From NCBI GenBank assembly GCA_017353815.1, contig JAFMSB010000039.1, positions 1 to 9,481 on the forward strand: 9,481 bases of DNA, in the 5' to 3' direction. Shown here one piece after another: positions 1-6,679 of this stretch. Source of the stretch: Methylocapsa sp. GTDB lineage: Bacteria > Pseudomonadota > Alphaproteobacteria > Rhizobiales > Beijerinckiaceae. Each line of letters starts with the position of its first letter. Position 1 is the stretch's first letter. Made by a program: the position numbers and the translations under genes. Below the pieces are notes generated by a model. It did not search any database and was not told the origin of the DNA. It saw only the letters and a program-made list of their open reading frames with translations.

Positions 1-907
1 GGATCTTTGGATTGGCAGCAAGGAAATCCACCCATTGCGTTGCCGCCACCCAGTCTTCAAGCACTTTTGCATTGGCATCGGCGCGCGCGGCAAGCGCGTC
101 TAACCCGCCAAAAGATTTCCCCCAACTCAAAGCGGCAACATAATCTTCGACGCACATGAGCGAGGGCGTATTGATCGTTTCGCCCGCGAAAATTGCCTCG
201 ATGAGCTTGCCAGCTTCGGTCAGACGAAAGAGCTTCGGCATCGGCCAAGGCGGCTCATAGCTCTCAAGCCTCTCTGCCGCACGCGGCGAAAGAATGAGCA
301 TGCCGTGCGCCGCCTCGCCGCCCAGCGCCTTCTGCCAGGAAAAGGTCGTGGCGTCGAGTTTTTCCCACTCAAGCCTTTGGGCAAAGGCGGCAGACGTTGC
401 ATCGCAAATCGTGAGCCCTTCGCGATTAGGCGCGATCCAGGAGGCATCCGGAACGCGCACGCCCGAGGTCGTCCCGTTCCATGCAAAGACGATGTCGTTG
501 TTAAAATCCGCGCGCGAGAGATCGGGAAGCTCGCCATAGGGCGCGGTAAAGGCCCGGACTTTGGGAAGCCGGAGCTGGCCGGTGATGTCGCTGACCCATC
601 CCAGGCTAAAGGATTCCCAGGCAAAAACATCAACCCCGCGCGGCCCAAGCAGAGACCAAAGCGCCGCTTCCACCGCCCCCGTATCCGAGCCAGGAATGAT
701 GCCAATCCGGTAATCCCGGGGAATTAGGAGAATCTCGCGCGTGAGATCGATTGCAAGTTTGAGCCGGGCCTTCGCATCCTTGGATCTGTGGGAGCGGCCG
801 AGCGGCGCGCTTCGCAGCGCTTCGTAGTTCCAGCTGGGATATTTGGCGCAGGGACCGCACGAAAAGTGAGGCCGCGCGGGGCGCACGGCAGGAAACGTCA
901 GTCCCAT
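1..907 (-). CDS. serC: Phosphoserine aminotransferase SerC, 5' part only
   Basis: PLP enzyme that makes 3-phosphoserine from 3-phosphohydroxypyruvate and glutamate in cytosolic serine biosynthesis. I translated the minus strand directly: the open frame leaves the window at base 1, giving about 302 residues, so the C-terminus is missing. Visible signatures are HFSCGPCAKYP near residues 14-24, LGRSHRSKDAK at 36-46, IPGSDTGAVE at 71-80, WNGTTSGVRVP at 143-153, CDATSAAFA at 168-176 and SWQKALGGEAAHG at 190-202, where Lys193 is the likely PLP Schiff-base lysine. NTPS follows later, also as in the family. This is the SerC type common in alphaproteobacteria. The ATG at 907 is preferred because AAAGGA lies 8 bases upstream. 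A second in-frame ATG at 916 abuts GAAAGG with no spacing. serA often follows serC but would lie outside the window. Confidence 0.93.
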   Translation of the reverse strand, partial: MGLTFPAVRPARPHFSCGPCAKYPSWNYEALRSAPLGRSHRSKDAKARLKLAIDLTREILLIPRDYRIGIIPGSDTGAVEAALWSLLGPRGVDVFAWESFSLGWVSDITGQLRLPKVRAFTAPYGELPDLSRADFNNDIVFAWNGTTSGVRVPDASWIAPNREGLTICDATSAAFAQRLEWEKLDATTFSWQKALGGEAAHGMLILSPRAAERLESYEPPWPMPKLFRLTEAGKLIEAIFAGETINTPSLMCVEDYVAALSWGKSFGGLDALAARADANAKVLEDWVAATQWVDFLAANPKI

Positions 908-1065
908 TTTAACCATCCTTTCAGATGGGCGCCTTTCGTTGGGGAAAGGTATCCCGCCGGACTGGGTAAGACTTAGCAATCGTCTCGTCAAGCGAGTTCA
1001 CATCGCCCGCGGGAGGGCCCTTCGGGTTGCGTCGCAAAGCCCCGCTCTGCGGAGACCCGAGCTAA
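908..1065 (-). promoter_or_regulatory. Structured 5' leader of serC, candidate cis-regulatory RNA
   Basis: Several stems can be drawn in the region transcribed ahead of serC. Distally, TCGGGT (1060-1055) pairs with ACCCGA (1027-1022), enclosing two small hairpins, CCGC-AGA-GCGG and TTGC-GAC-GCAA, to form a three-way junction. Proximally, CCTTTC (949-944) pairs perfectly with GAAAGG (937-932) across a six-base loop. The same GAAAGG sequence recurs at 922-917 as part of the Shine-Dalgarno, so CCTTTC has two alternative partners. CCATC (928-924) pairs with GATGG (917-913) and places the Shine-Dalgarno bases in the loop. CCCAT (929-925) can also pair with ATGGG at the start codon. A 'serC' RNA motif upstream of alphaproteobacterial serC genes has been described. 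Whether this is that motif is inferred from position and structure only. Confidence 0.5.
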
Positions 1066-1387
1066 AATTGAAGGTGATCTGCCAGCGGTTCGTATCGCGA
1101 CCCGGCGAAGCGCTGTCGCGCGCGCCGCAGGCGGAAATGGTCCAACCGTCTACAAGGGTCATGCTCGAGTAAATTTGCACTTTGTGAGAGATCTACCCTT
1201 TTAATATCAACATGCTAATTCTGTAATAAGGTTCCCTCTTGGGCACCGATGAAATCAAAAGCGCTGACGGTGAGCTAAGACGAAAAAATAAAGGCGAAAA
1301 CCTGAAGCAGGATTTCCGGCAACAAACGCAGCCGCTCCCCTCTCTCTGCCAACGAGCGCCGGTATTTTTTTGTTTCTTGGCGCCGAG
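1066..1387. other. Intergenic stretch without a recognised gene
   Basis: Lies between the serC leader and the small membrane-protein ORF. It is locally AT-rich around 1165-1290 and has no convincing coding frame on either strand. On the minus strand a weak CCTG-CTT-CAGG hairpin near 1303-1313 is followed by a T-rich tract, which could be a poor terminator for the small ORFs. Any serC promoter must lie here or in the leader, but no clear -35/-10 pair could be fixed. Confidence 0.45.
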
Positions 1388-1558
1388 TTATTTTCCCCAG
1401 AGAGTGAGAATATAGACCAGAAGGATCAGGAAACCGCCCGCAGCGACTGCCAAAAATGCGGTCCCAACTTCGGAGGGTATGGCCTCCTGCGGCCAAATCG
1501 CTTGGATGAAATCCTGCGCATCTTTAAGCAGGCCGTCTACATCTATAATCTTGTTCAT
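1388..1558 (-). CDS. Small single-helix membrane protein, 56 aa, unknown function
   Basis: An ATG-to-TAA frame of 56 codons. I do not recognise the family. Residues about 7-22 can form an amphipathic helix (VDGLLKDAQDFIQAIW). After a PQEAIPSE linker, residues 33-54 are a strong transmembrane segment (TAFLAVAAGGFLILLVYILTLW), and the protein ends in GK. There is no signal-peptide cleavage pattern, so it would sit in the inner membrane as a bitopic protein. The charged/amphipathic/hydrophobic layout is not what a random antisense frame usually gives. The ribosome site is weak (GAAG right beside the ATG). Its ATG overlaps the TGA of the upstream short frame, so translational coupling is possible. 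A partly overlapping plus-strand frame looks random by comparison. It could still be a chance frame. Confidence 0.5.
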   Translation of the reverse strand: MNKIIDVDGLLKDAQDFIQAIWPQEAIPSEVGTAFLAVAAGGFLILLVYILTLWGK

Positions 1559-1758
1559 GCTTCGATGGGCTTTTTGGTTGTGGTCCGTAAAGCGGTGCCG
1601 CTCCCTCTCGGCTGCCAGTTAGAGCGCTTTCGCTTGGCCAGAACCGGCGATAACGCCAAATCCATAAGCTGAAGCGAAATCCGCAAAAGTCTGTCAACCG
1701 GAATTCGCTCTACGACCTGCCATTGGGGCGGCGCCGGGTCGAATTTTTCGCCGGACAT
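1555..1758 (-). CDS. Hypothetical short protein, 67 aa, overlapping the 56-aa ORF by ATGA
   Basis: An ATG-to-TGA frame with no family recognised. The N-terminal half is polar and proline-containing. Residues about 18-41 (RIPVDRLLRISLQLMDLALSP) form a plausible amphipathic helix, followed by a basic tail with KRKR and RTTTKK. The stop shares ATGA with the start of the 56-aa membrane protein, which is the main argument for reality. Against it, the only AGG near the start directly touches the ATG, so there is no well-spaced ribosome site. The frame extends upstream to 1860 but that would run into argZ on the opposite strand, so the internal ATG at 1758 is preferred. Divergent from argZ, with 60 bases between the two starts. 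Confidence 0.28.
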   Translation of the reverse strand: MSGEKFDPAPPQWQVVERIPVDRLLRISLQLMDLALSPVLAKRKRSNWQPRGSGTALRTTTKKPIEA

Positions 1759-1818
1759 CCTATATGAGAACACAGCCAAGACATTGGCGTACAAACGATT
1801 TTTCACGGAAGAACTTCG

Positions 1819-2754
1819 ATGACCGAGTCTTTTGAAACTGCAGCTGAAAATCTGGAACATACTTTGCCTGCGTCAACGGCGGACACGAACTTGACAGCAA
1901 CCCCGGCCGGAGGAGCCGTGCAAGATCAACTGCCCTGGCCAGCCGGCCAGCGCCTGCTCATGTGCGCCCCCGAGTATTTTGGTGTCGATTACGTCATCAA
2001 TCCGTGGATGGAAAATCAGATCGGGAAAGCCGTCCATGCGCTGGCTTTGGAGCAATGGGCGAATTTGCGGCGGCAGTTGGCAAGGGAGGCGGAGATCACG
2101 CTTGTTGGCCCGCGGGCGGGTTTGCCGGACATGGTCTTTACCGCCAATGCTGGCTTTGTGATGGGCAAGAGGGCGGTCATCAGCCGTTTCTCCACCATAG
2201 AGAGGCAGCCCGAAGAAAAGCTCTTCCGCGCCTGGTTCGAGCGCCATGGCTTTGCCATCGCCCCTTGGCCTGAGGATGTGCCCTTTGAAGGCGCGGGCGA
2301 TGCCTTGCTCAACCGGGGGCAGAAGCTGATATGGTGCGGCCATGGTTTTCGCTCTGGGGCCCTAGCGCCGCGCGTCCTCGAAGATATTTTTGCCGTGCGA
2401 ACCGTGGGGCTGCGGCTTGCCGACCCGCGTTTCTACCATCTCGATACTTGTTTTTGCCCCCTCCCGGAAGGCTGGCTGATGTATTATCCGCCTGCCTTCG
2501 ACACGCGATCGCAAGAAACGATCGCCGGGCTTGTGCCCGAGGAAAAGCGCATCGAGGTCGGCGAAAGGGATGCTTTGCTGTTTGCTTGCAACGCCGTCGA
2601 CCTCAACGGGCGCGTTTTCATGAGCGGCGCGTCTGAACAATGCCTGAGCCGGTTGCGCGTTGCTGGCTTTGAGCCGGTCCTCGCGCCGCTCTCCGAGTTC
2701 ATTAAGGCGGGCGGTGCCGCCAAATGCCTGACGCTGAAGCTCAATGAGATTTAG
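1819..2754 (+). CDS. argZ: Arginine dihydrolase-like guanidine-modifying hydrolase (ArgZ/AgrE N-terminal domain type)
   Basis: Predicted cytosolic enzyme of the amidinotransferase/GME fold. Family members of this type convert L-arginine to ornithine, CO2 and two NH3. The 311-residue frame shows CAPEYFGVDYVINPWM (49-64), PDMVFTANAG (103-112), FEGAGDAL (156-163), DPRFYHLDTCFCPL (202-215), DALLFACNAV (251-260) and AAKCLTL (300-306). As I recall the cyanobacterial ArgZ structures, the key residues are Asn71, Glu118, His168 and Cys264. They fall at Asn110, Glu157, His207 and Cys303 here, all with the same offset of 39, which supports both the family and the dihydrolase subtype over deiminase or dimethylarginine hydrolase. 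The C-terminal LOR/SDH-like domain of cyanobacterial AgrE is absent. GGAAG lies 7 bases before the ATG. A GTG at 1918 behind GGAGG (1909-1913) is an alternative start removing a low-complexity 33-residue leader. The specific substrate is inferred. Confidence 0.85.
   Translation: MTESFETAAENLEHTLPASTADTNLTATPAGGAVQDQLPWPAGQRLLMCAPEYFGVDYVINPWMENQIGKAVHALALEQWANLRRQLAREAEITLVGPRAGLPDMVFTANAGFVMGKRAVISRFSTIERQPEEKLFRAWFERHGFAIAPWPEDVPFEGAGDALLNRGQKLIWCGHGFRSGALAPRVLEDIFAVRTVGLRLADPRFYHLDTCFCPLPEGWLMYYPPAFDTRSQETIAGLVPEEKRIEVGERDALLFACNAVDLNGRVFMSGASEQCLSRLRVAGFEPVLAPLSEFIKAGGAAKCLTLKLNEI
1909..1920 (+). promoter_or_regulatory. Alternative ribosome binding site and GTG start inside argZ
   Basis: GGAGGAG followed closely by an in-frame GTG at 1918. 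Translation from here gives 278 residues, beginning shortly before the conserved LLMCAPEYF strand and close to where the ArgZ fold starts. The spacing of about 4 bases is short, but the match to anti-Shine-Dalgarno is stronger than the GGAAG at the upstream ATG. Confidence 0.4.
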
Positions 2755-2762
2755 TTACGCGC

Positions 2763-3006
2763 CTACGCTTCCCTCAATTCAAGCCTGCGCTCGATTCGGT
2801 CGAGGCGCTTGTCCGTTCTGTCCGCGCGGACGGCGCTATTCGCATAATGGCTCATTTCGGTGGCCGCGAGATTTCCCACGGCCAGTTTCCAGCGCCATCG
2901 AGCGGCGCCCATGATCGCTCAATATTCTGCCGCACATCCACTAAGCCGGCTCGGTTCACGCGGAGGTGCTCCAGGATGCGATTTTCGACATTATCGGCCG
3001 TTAGTG
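2763..3006 (-). pseudogene. Frameshifted remnant of a small Rhizobiales-type coiled-coil protein
   Basis: One minus frame reads ADNVENRILEHLRVNRAGL and on to APLDGAGN at about 2890, then degenerates into a Trp/Pro-rich sequence ending at a stop. Another frame picks up at about 2888 with LAVGNLAATEMSHYANSAVR, then RADRTDKRLDRIERRLELRE and Ala to TAG at 2763. Joined, the two halves resemble a class of short Rhizobiales proteins I know with 'ENxxLEHLRxIR' near the N-terminus and 'RLDRIERRLEL' at the C-terminus, a coiled coil. The second frame has a TGA just upstream, so it cannot simply extend. No ATG, GTG or TTG stands before the ADNVENR segment at a sensible distance. Hence probably a pseudogene with a frameshift and lost start, unless the window has a sequencing error. 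Lies in the gap between argZ and the crotonase gene. Confidence 0.55.
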
Positions 3007-3032
3007 CGGTATTCTTTCTTGGCCCCAGAAAA

Positions 3033-3824
3033 TCAAAATTGCATTTTAGGCGCGGCCCGCTTGCCGAGAAAAGCATCGATGCCAGCCGCCGCATCCTCGT
3101 AGCCCATGTTCGAGGCCATTGCCTCGCTCGCAACCTCGTAGGCGGCATCGAGAGACTGACAAATCTGGCGGTAAAAAGTCTTTTTGCCGAGGGCGATGAC
3201 CGGCGCGCTGCGGGCCAAGATCAGGTCCATGAGCCGGCGAATCTCGGCATCGAGCTGGCCTTCGGGCACTGCCCGGTTGACGAGACCCCACGCTTGCGCA
3301 GTCCCGGCGTCAATCGACTCGCCCGTGAGAAGCAGCTCCATCGCCTTTTTCCAGCCGATGTTGCGCGCCACGGCGACTGCCGGCGTCGAGCAAAAGAGAC
3401 CGATCTTGAGGCCGGGAACCGCGAAGCGCGCAGCTTCCGAGGCAATGGCGAGATCGCACATTGCTACAAGTTGGCAGCCCGCGGCAGTGGCGACGCCATG
3501 CACCCGGGCGATGACGGGCTGCGGAATCTGGGTGAGCGTCAGCATCAATCGGCTGCAGCCGTCGAAAAGCTGGCGCTGCCAGGAATCGTCGCCGGTATGG
3601 GCGCGCAACTCGGTGAGATCGTGCCCCGCGCAGAAACCCCGCCCGCGCCCCGCAATGACAATTGCCCGGACGGACTCATCGGCGGCCGCGGTGTCGAGCT
3701 CCGCCTGGAGCGCCGCGATCATTGCGGACGACAAAAGGTTGAACTTCTCGCCGCGGTTCAGCGTGAGCGTGCGGACTGGGCCCTCATCGGCCCTCAAAAC
3801 AAGCGGCGCATCCATTTTCGTCAT
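3033..3824 (-). CDS. ECHDC3-like enoyl-CoA hydratase/isomerase family protein (crotonase fold)
   Basis: 263-residue crotonase-superfamily protein; these act on acyl-CoA thioesters in the cytosol. Signatures are RGFCAGHDLTELR (62-74, oxyanion-hole region), VHGVATAAGCQLVAMCD (108-124), FAVPGLKIGLFCSTP (134-148) and LLLTGESIDAGTAQAWGLV (164-182), with KKTFYRQ then a C-terminal helical region. GLFCSTP, CQLVA and GKxTFYxQ match the ECHDC3 branch known from mammals and bacteria. The two catalytic glutamates of classical hydratase are replaced by Gln118 and Gly138, so simple hydration of 2-enoyl-CoA is doubtful and the reaction is unknown. The start is the ATG at 3824, which overlaps the acyl-CoA synthetase stop by ATGA with GGAGG 7 bases upstream. 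The longer frame to 3953 lies inside the synthetase and is rejected. Confidence 0.92.
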   Translation of the reverse strand: MTKMDAPLVLRADEGPVRTLTLNRGEKFNLLSSAMIAALQAELDTAAADESVRAIVIAGRGRGFCAGHDLTELRAHTGDDSWQRQLFDGCSRLMLTLTQIPQPVIARVHGVATAAGCQLVAMCDLAIASEAARFAVPGLKIGLFCSTPAVAVARNIGWKKAMELLLTGESIDAGTAQAWGLVNRAVPEGQLDAEIRRLMDLILARSAPVIALGKKTFYRQICQSLDAAYEVASEAMASNMGYEDAAAGIDAFLGKRAAPKMQF

Positions 3825-5458
3825 TCGATTGCCTCCGCCGAGCGGGCGCGTTGCCGCAGCAAATATTTTTGAATCTTGCCGGTCGCGGTCTTGGGCAGAG
3901 GGCCAAAAAGGATGGTCTTCGGCACTTTGAAATGTGCAAGATTCGCGCGGCAATGGGCGATGAGCTCCTCCTCGTTTGCTTTCATATCGGCCCTGAGCTC
4001 AACGAAGGCGCAGGGCGACTCGCCCCAAAGCGGATCGGTCTGCGGCACGACCGCCGCCGCGAAGATCGCTGGGTGGCGGCAGAGCGCATCCTCGATTTCG
4101 AGCGAGGAGACGTTTTCGCCGCCGGAGATGATGATATCCTTCTTGCGGTCTTTCACTTTGATATAGCCATCCGGCTCGGCAACGGCGAGATCGCCCGAAT
4201 GAAACCAGCCGCCCGCGAAAGCCTCGGCCGTCGCCTTGGGATTTTTGAGATAGCCCTTCATGACCATATTGCCGCGGAACATGACCTCGCCTAGCGTGAT
4301 CCCGTCCTGTGGCACTGGCTCGAGCGTTTCGGGATCAAGGACCTGCGCGGCCTCTTGGGTGAGAAACCGGAGGCCCTGACGGCCAAGCTGTCTCGCAGTT
4401 TCGCGCGGCGCAAGCCTTTGCCATTCCTCCTGCCTCGGGCAAAGCGTGGCCGGGCCGTAGGTCTCGGTCAAACCATAGACGTGGGTGAGCACCACGCCAT
4501 GCCGCTCCATCCCTTCGAGCGTTGAAAGCGGCGGTGCGGCACCGGCGATATAGGCCCTCACCTCATGATTTATCCCTTCCCAAAGTTCCGCCGGTGCGCC
4601 GAGCAAGAGGTTATGCACGATTGGCGCGCCGCCAAAATGAGTGACCTTGTGCTTGCGGATCAAGGCAAGGATCTCCGCCGCCTCGATCTTGCGCAGGCAG
4701 ACGCTCGTGCCAGCGAGGGCCGCCAGCGCCCAGGGGAAGCACCAGCCGTTGCAATGAAACATCGGGATGGTCCAGAGAAAAACCGCATGGCGCGGTATCG
4801 AGCCGGCGAGAATGGTGCCGAGCGCAGCAAGATAGGCACCGCGGTGATGGTAGACCACGCCCTTCGGATTGCCCGTGGTGCCCGAGGTAAAATTGAGCGC
4901 GATCGCATCCCACTCATCTTGCGGAGCCGATGTGGCATAGGAGGGATCTCCCTCCAGCAGGAAGGCATCATAGTCAATCGCGTCAGGGCGTGCGCCCGGC
5001 CCGGCATAATCGGGATCATCGACGCCGATCAGTAGCGGGCGGACCGTGCATATCGACAGGGCCTCGGCGGCGATCTGTGAGAACTCGCGGCCTGCAATCA
5101 GAACCTTCGCTTCGCCGTGATCAAGCATGAAAGCGAGGCTTTTCGGATCGAGACGCACATTAAGGGTGTTGAGCACGGCGCCGCTCATGGGCACGCCGAA
5201 GTGGCATTCGAACATTTCTGGCGTATTCCGCAGCATCACGGCCACGGTGTTGCCGTGGCCGGTGCCATGACGGGCGAGGGCCGAGGCAAGCCTGCGGCAA
5301 CGGGCGTAAGTCTCGGCGAAGGTGAACTGGCGATCCTGACAGATCAGTGCTGTGCGCTGAGGATAGGCCGCCGCGCTCCACTCGAGGAATCGAAGCGGCG
5401 TTAAAGGGGCGAAATTTGCGCGGTTTTTACCGAGCCCGATGTCATAGGGAGTGGCCAT
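3821..5458 (-). CDS. Acyl-CoA synthetase (AMP-forming), medium-chain/DmdB-like
   Basis: 545-residue ANL-superfamily ligase that activates a carboxylic acid to acyl-AMP and then acyl-CoA. Motifs in order are FTSGTTGNPKG (190-200, A3 phosphate loop), the HHRGAY and FHCNGWCFPW segments (204-243), YGLTETYG (328-335, A5), GWFHSGD (417-423, A7), DRKKDIIISGGENVS (437-451, A8 hinge) and LPKTATGKIQK (521-531) with the adenylation lysine Lys528. The IPMFHCNGWC signature is typical of the branch holding medium-chain fatty acyl-CoA and 3-methylmercaptopropionyl-CoA ligases; substrate cannot be settled from sequence. Length is normal and complete. The ATG at 5458 has only a weak AGGCGA about 7 bases upstream. 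It is the first gene of a coupled pair with the crotonase gene. Confidence 0.94.
   Translation of the reverse strand: MATPYDIGLGKNRANFAPLTPLRFLEWSAAAYPQRTALICQDRQFTFAETYARCRRLASALARHGTGHGNTVAVMLRNTPEMFECHFGVPMSGAVLNTLNVRLDPKSLAFMLDHGEAKVLIAGREFSQIAAEALSICTVRPLLIGVDDPDYAGPGARPDAIDYDAFLLEGDPSYATSAPQDEWDAIALNFTSGTTGNPKGVVYHHRGAYLAALGTILAGSIPRHAVFLWTIPMFHCNGWCFPWALAALAGTSVCLRKIEAAEILALIRKHKVTHFGGAPIVHNLLLGAPAELWEGINHEVRAYIAGAAPPLSTLEGMERHGVVLTHVYGLTETYGPATLCPRQEEWQRLAPRETARQLGRQGLRFLTQEAAQVLDPETLEPVPQDGITLGEVMFRGNMVMKGYLKNPKATAEAFAGGWFHSGDLAVAEPDGYIKVKDRKKDIIISGGENVSSLEIEDALCRHPAIFAAAVVPQTDPLWGESPCAFVELRADMKANEEELIAHCRANLAHFKVPKTILFGPLPKTATGKIQKYLLRQRARSAEAIE
3832..3836 (-). promoter_or_regulatory. 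Shine-Dalgarno fixing the crotonase start
   Basis: GGAGG on the minus strand inside the last codons of the synthetase gene, 7 bases before the ATG at 3824. With the ATGA overlap this indicates coupled translation and settles the start against the longer frame. Confidence 0.75.
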
Positions 5459-5881
5459 AAGATCGCCTGCTGGAGGAAGGACCGGGGCCGCTTTGCGTTA
5501 TAGCGCATATCTGAGCGGTTGGCCCAGTTCCGGCAAACGCAATCGCGCAAGCGCCCAGCGCTCCACACCGGCAGCCCGGTGCCTGCGCACGAGGACAGAC
5601 GAGCATCGCGGAGGAAGTTTGCTGTGCGGCTTAACGCCGCTGGTTCATGGCGCGACTCTAACTCTCCATAGCGCCGGACATGATTGGCCGGTTTCCAGCT
5701 TGCCATCCTAAGGGAAACGGCTCTTTGGGGCCGCCGGTCAAGCCGTCGATGGCCGGTGCGGGCCGCGGGCGGCGCCGGTAGCGTTGGCCGCCGGGGGCGA
5801 CCTCTCGTATTGCTCTGCTACAATCTCAATGGGACCTGCTTTGCACCACGCCGCGCTTAGCAGGCCAGCGGAAAGACGATC
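5459..5881. other. Gene-free GC-rich intergenic region
   Basis: Between the sugar transferase stop and the acyl-CoA synthetase start, both leftward, so it must hold the synthetase promoter. The short frames present on both strands lack ribosome sites, family motifs or hydrophobic pattern. The part at about 5725-5805 is rich in GGCC/GCCGG repeats, including two copies of GGCCGCCGG (about 5734 and 5788). CCTGCT (5835-5840) and AGCAGG (5859-5864) form a 6-bp stem just past the sugar transferase stop, but no T-run follows on the minus strand, so it is not a clear terminator. No tRNA was seen. Confidence 0.5.
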
Positions 5882-6637
5882 TCAGGCTGCCCCAATTCCG
5901 CGCACAACGATGGGAATGGTCCGCCCGATCAACTTCACATCCTCCCAAACGCTCCACGTCCTGACGTAATAGATGTCGAGCTCATACATCTGCTCAAAGT
6001 TGAGCCGGTTTCGCCCGCTCGTCTGCCATATCCCGGTGATGCCGGGCTTTACCTTGTGGCGTTCATGATGCCATTCTTTGAAATATTCAAGTTCATAAGG
6101 AATGGCCGGGCGCGGGCCGACGATGCTCATGTCCCCGCGCAGCACGTTCAAAAGCTGTGGCAGCTCATCGAGGCTTGTGCAGCGGAGCCAGCGCCCCACC
6201 CGAGTGATGCGCGCATCATTGGTCAATTTGTAGGGGACGTTGGGATCGTCAGAAAGGCGTTCTCCGGCCCAGAGCCGCTTAACGGCTTGGCGGTGCACCT
6301 CGTCGCTTGCGTTATAGTATAGCGTGCGGAACTTGAGGCAGGTGAACAGTTTCTCGCCCTTGCCCACTCTCTGTTGCCGGAAAATCGCGGGGCCGGGACT
6401 GTCGAGGCGAACCGCCAGCCATAGAACGAGAAGGACCGGCGAAAGCAGCACGATTCCCGCGGAGCTTACGGCGATGTCGAGGAGGCGCTTGGCGGATTGC
6501 TGGAACCGAACGGTCGTATCTCGCGCCGCGGATGCCGAACGCCTCCGCTTGACAAGGGCCAGCTCGCCGCCTGCATTGCTCTCCAAGAGTTGGGAGGTTC
6601 CGCAAAAGTCCGACTGCAAGGCATTTTGGGAGGACAA
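5882..6637 (-). CDS. ExoY/WbaP-like polyprenyl-phosphate sugar-phosphate transferase
   Basis: 251-residue bacterial sugar transferase. The family moves a hexose-1-phosphate from a nucleotide sugar onto undecaprenyl phosphate at the inner membrane, the first step in exopolysaccharide or O-antigen unit assembly. Residues 1-45 are polar and probably cytosolic. KRLLD (50-54) precedes a hydrophobic membrane-inserted segment (about 55-77), then [14 protein letters not shown] (79-92), LKFRT (101-105), [24 protein letters not shown] (154-177) with the catalytic Asp157-Glu158 pair, and [14 protein letters not shown] (197-210). It is the short, single-catalytic-domain form without the N-terminal membrane bundle of full WbaP. 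The start is TTG at 6637 with AGGAG (6650-6646) 8 bases upstream. No glycosyltransferase, polymerase or flippase genes adjoin it, so the polysaccharide is unknown. Confidence 0.93.
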   Translation of the reverse strand: MSSQNALQSDFCGTSQLLESNAGGELALVKRRRSASAARDTTVRFQQSAKRLLDIAVSSAGIVLLSPVLLVLWLAVRLDSPGPAIFRQQRVGKGEKLFTCLKFRTLYYNASDEVHRQAVKRLWAGERLSDDPNVPYKLTNDARITRVGRWLRCTSLDELPQLLNVLRGDMSIVGPRPAIPYELEYFKEWHHERHKVKPGITGIWQTSGRNRLNFEQMYELDIYYVRTWSVWEDVKLIGRTIPIVVRGIGAA

Positions 6638-6645
6638 CGCCGCGT

Positions 6646-6650
6646 CTCCT
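6646..6650 (-). promoter_or_regulatory. Shine-Dalgarno supporting a TTG start of the sugar transferase
   Basis: AGGAG on the minus strand, 8 bases before the TTG at 6637. No in-frame ATG lies nearby, so this site decides the start. Confidence 0.6.
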
Positions 6651-6679
6651 GTCTATAAATATTGGCAAATGCGATATAA

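Noticed and set aside
220..705. 161-codon minus-strand frame and several plus-strand frames at 294-727
   Set aside because: They are shadows of serC. The serC frame carries the complete family motifs and runs through the whole stretch.
1370..1672. 100-codon plus-strand frame with a CxxC-like segment
   Set aside because: TTG start with no ribosome site, irregular composition, and it lies antisense to the more plausible 56-residue membrane protein.
2820..2831. 12-base perfect palindrome GTCCGCGCGGAC
   Set aside because: It sits inside the coiled-coil remnant's coding sequence (Val-Arg-Ala-Asp) and is easily expected by chance in GC-rich DNA; no loop and no T-run.
2847..3872. 341-codon plus-strand frame opposite the crotonase gene
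   Set aside because: Arg-rich antisense frame of a GC-rich gene with no motifs; the minus-strand crotonase is unambiguous.
5451..5711. 86-codon plus-strand frame and a 101-codon minus-strand frame between the synthetase and sugar transferase
   Set aside because: No ribosome site, no recognisable motif, Arg/Ser-rich composition typical of non-coding GC-rich DNA.
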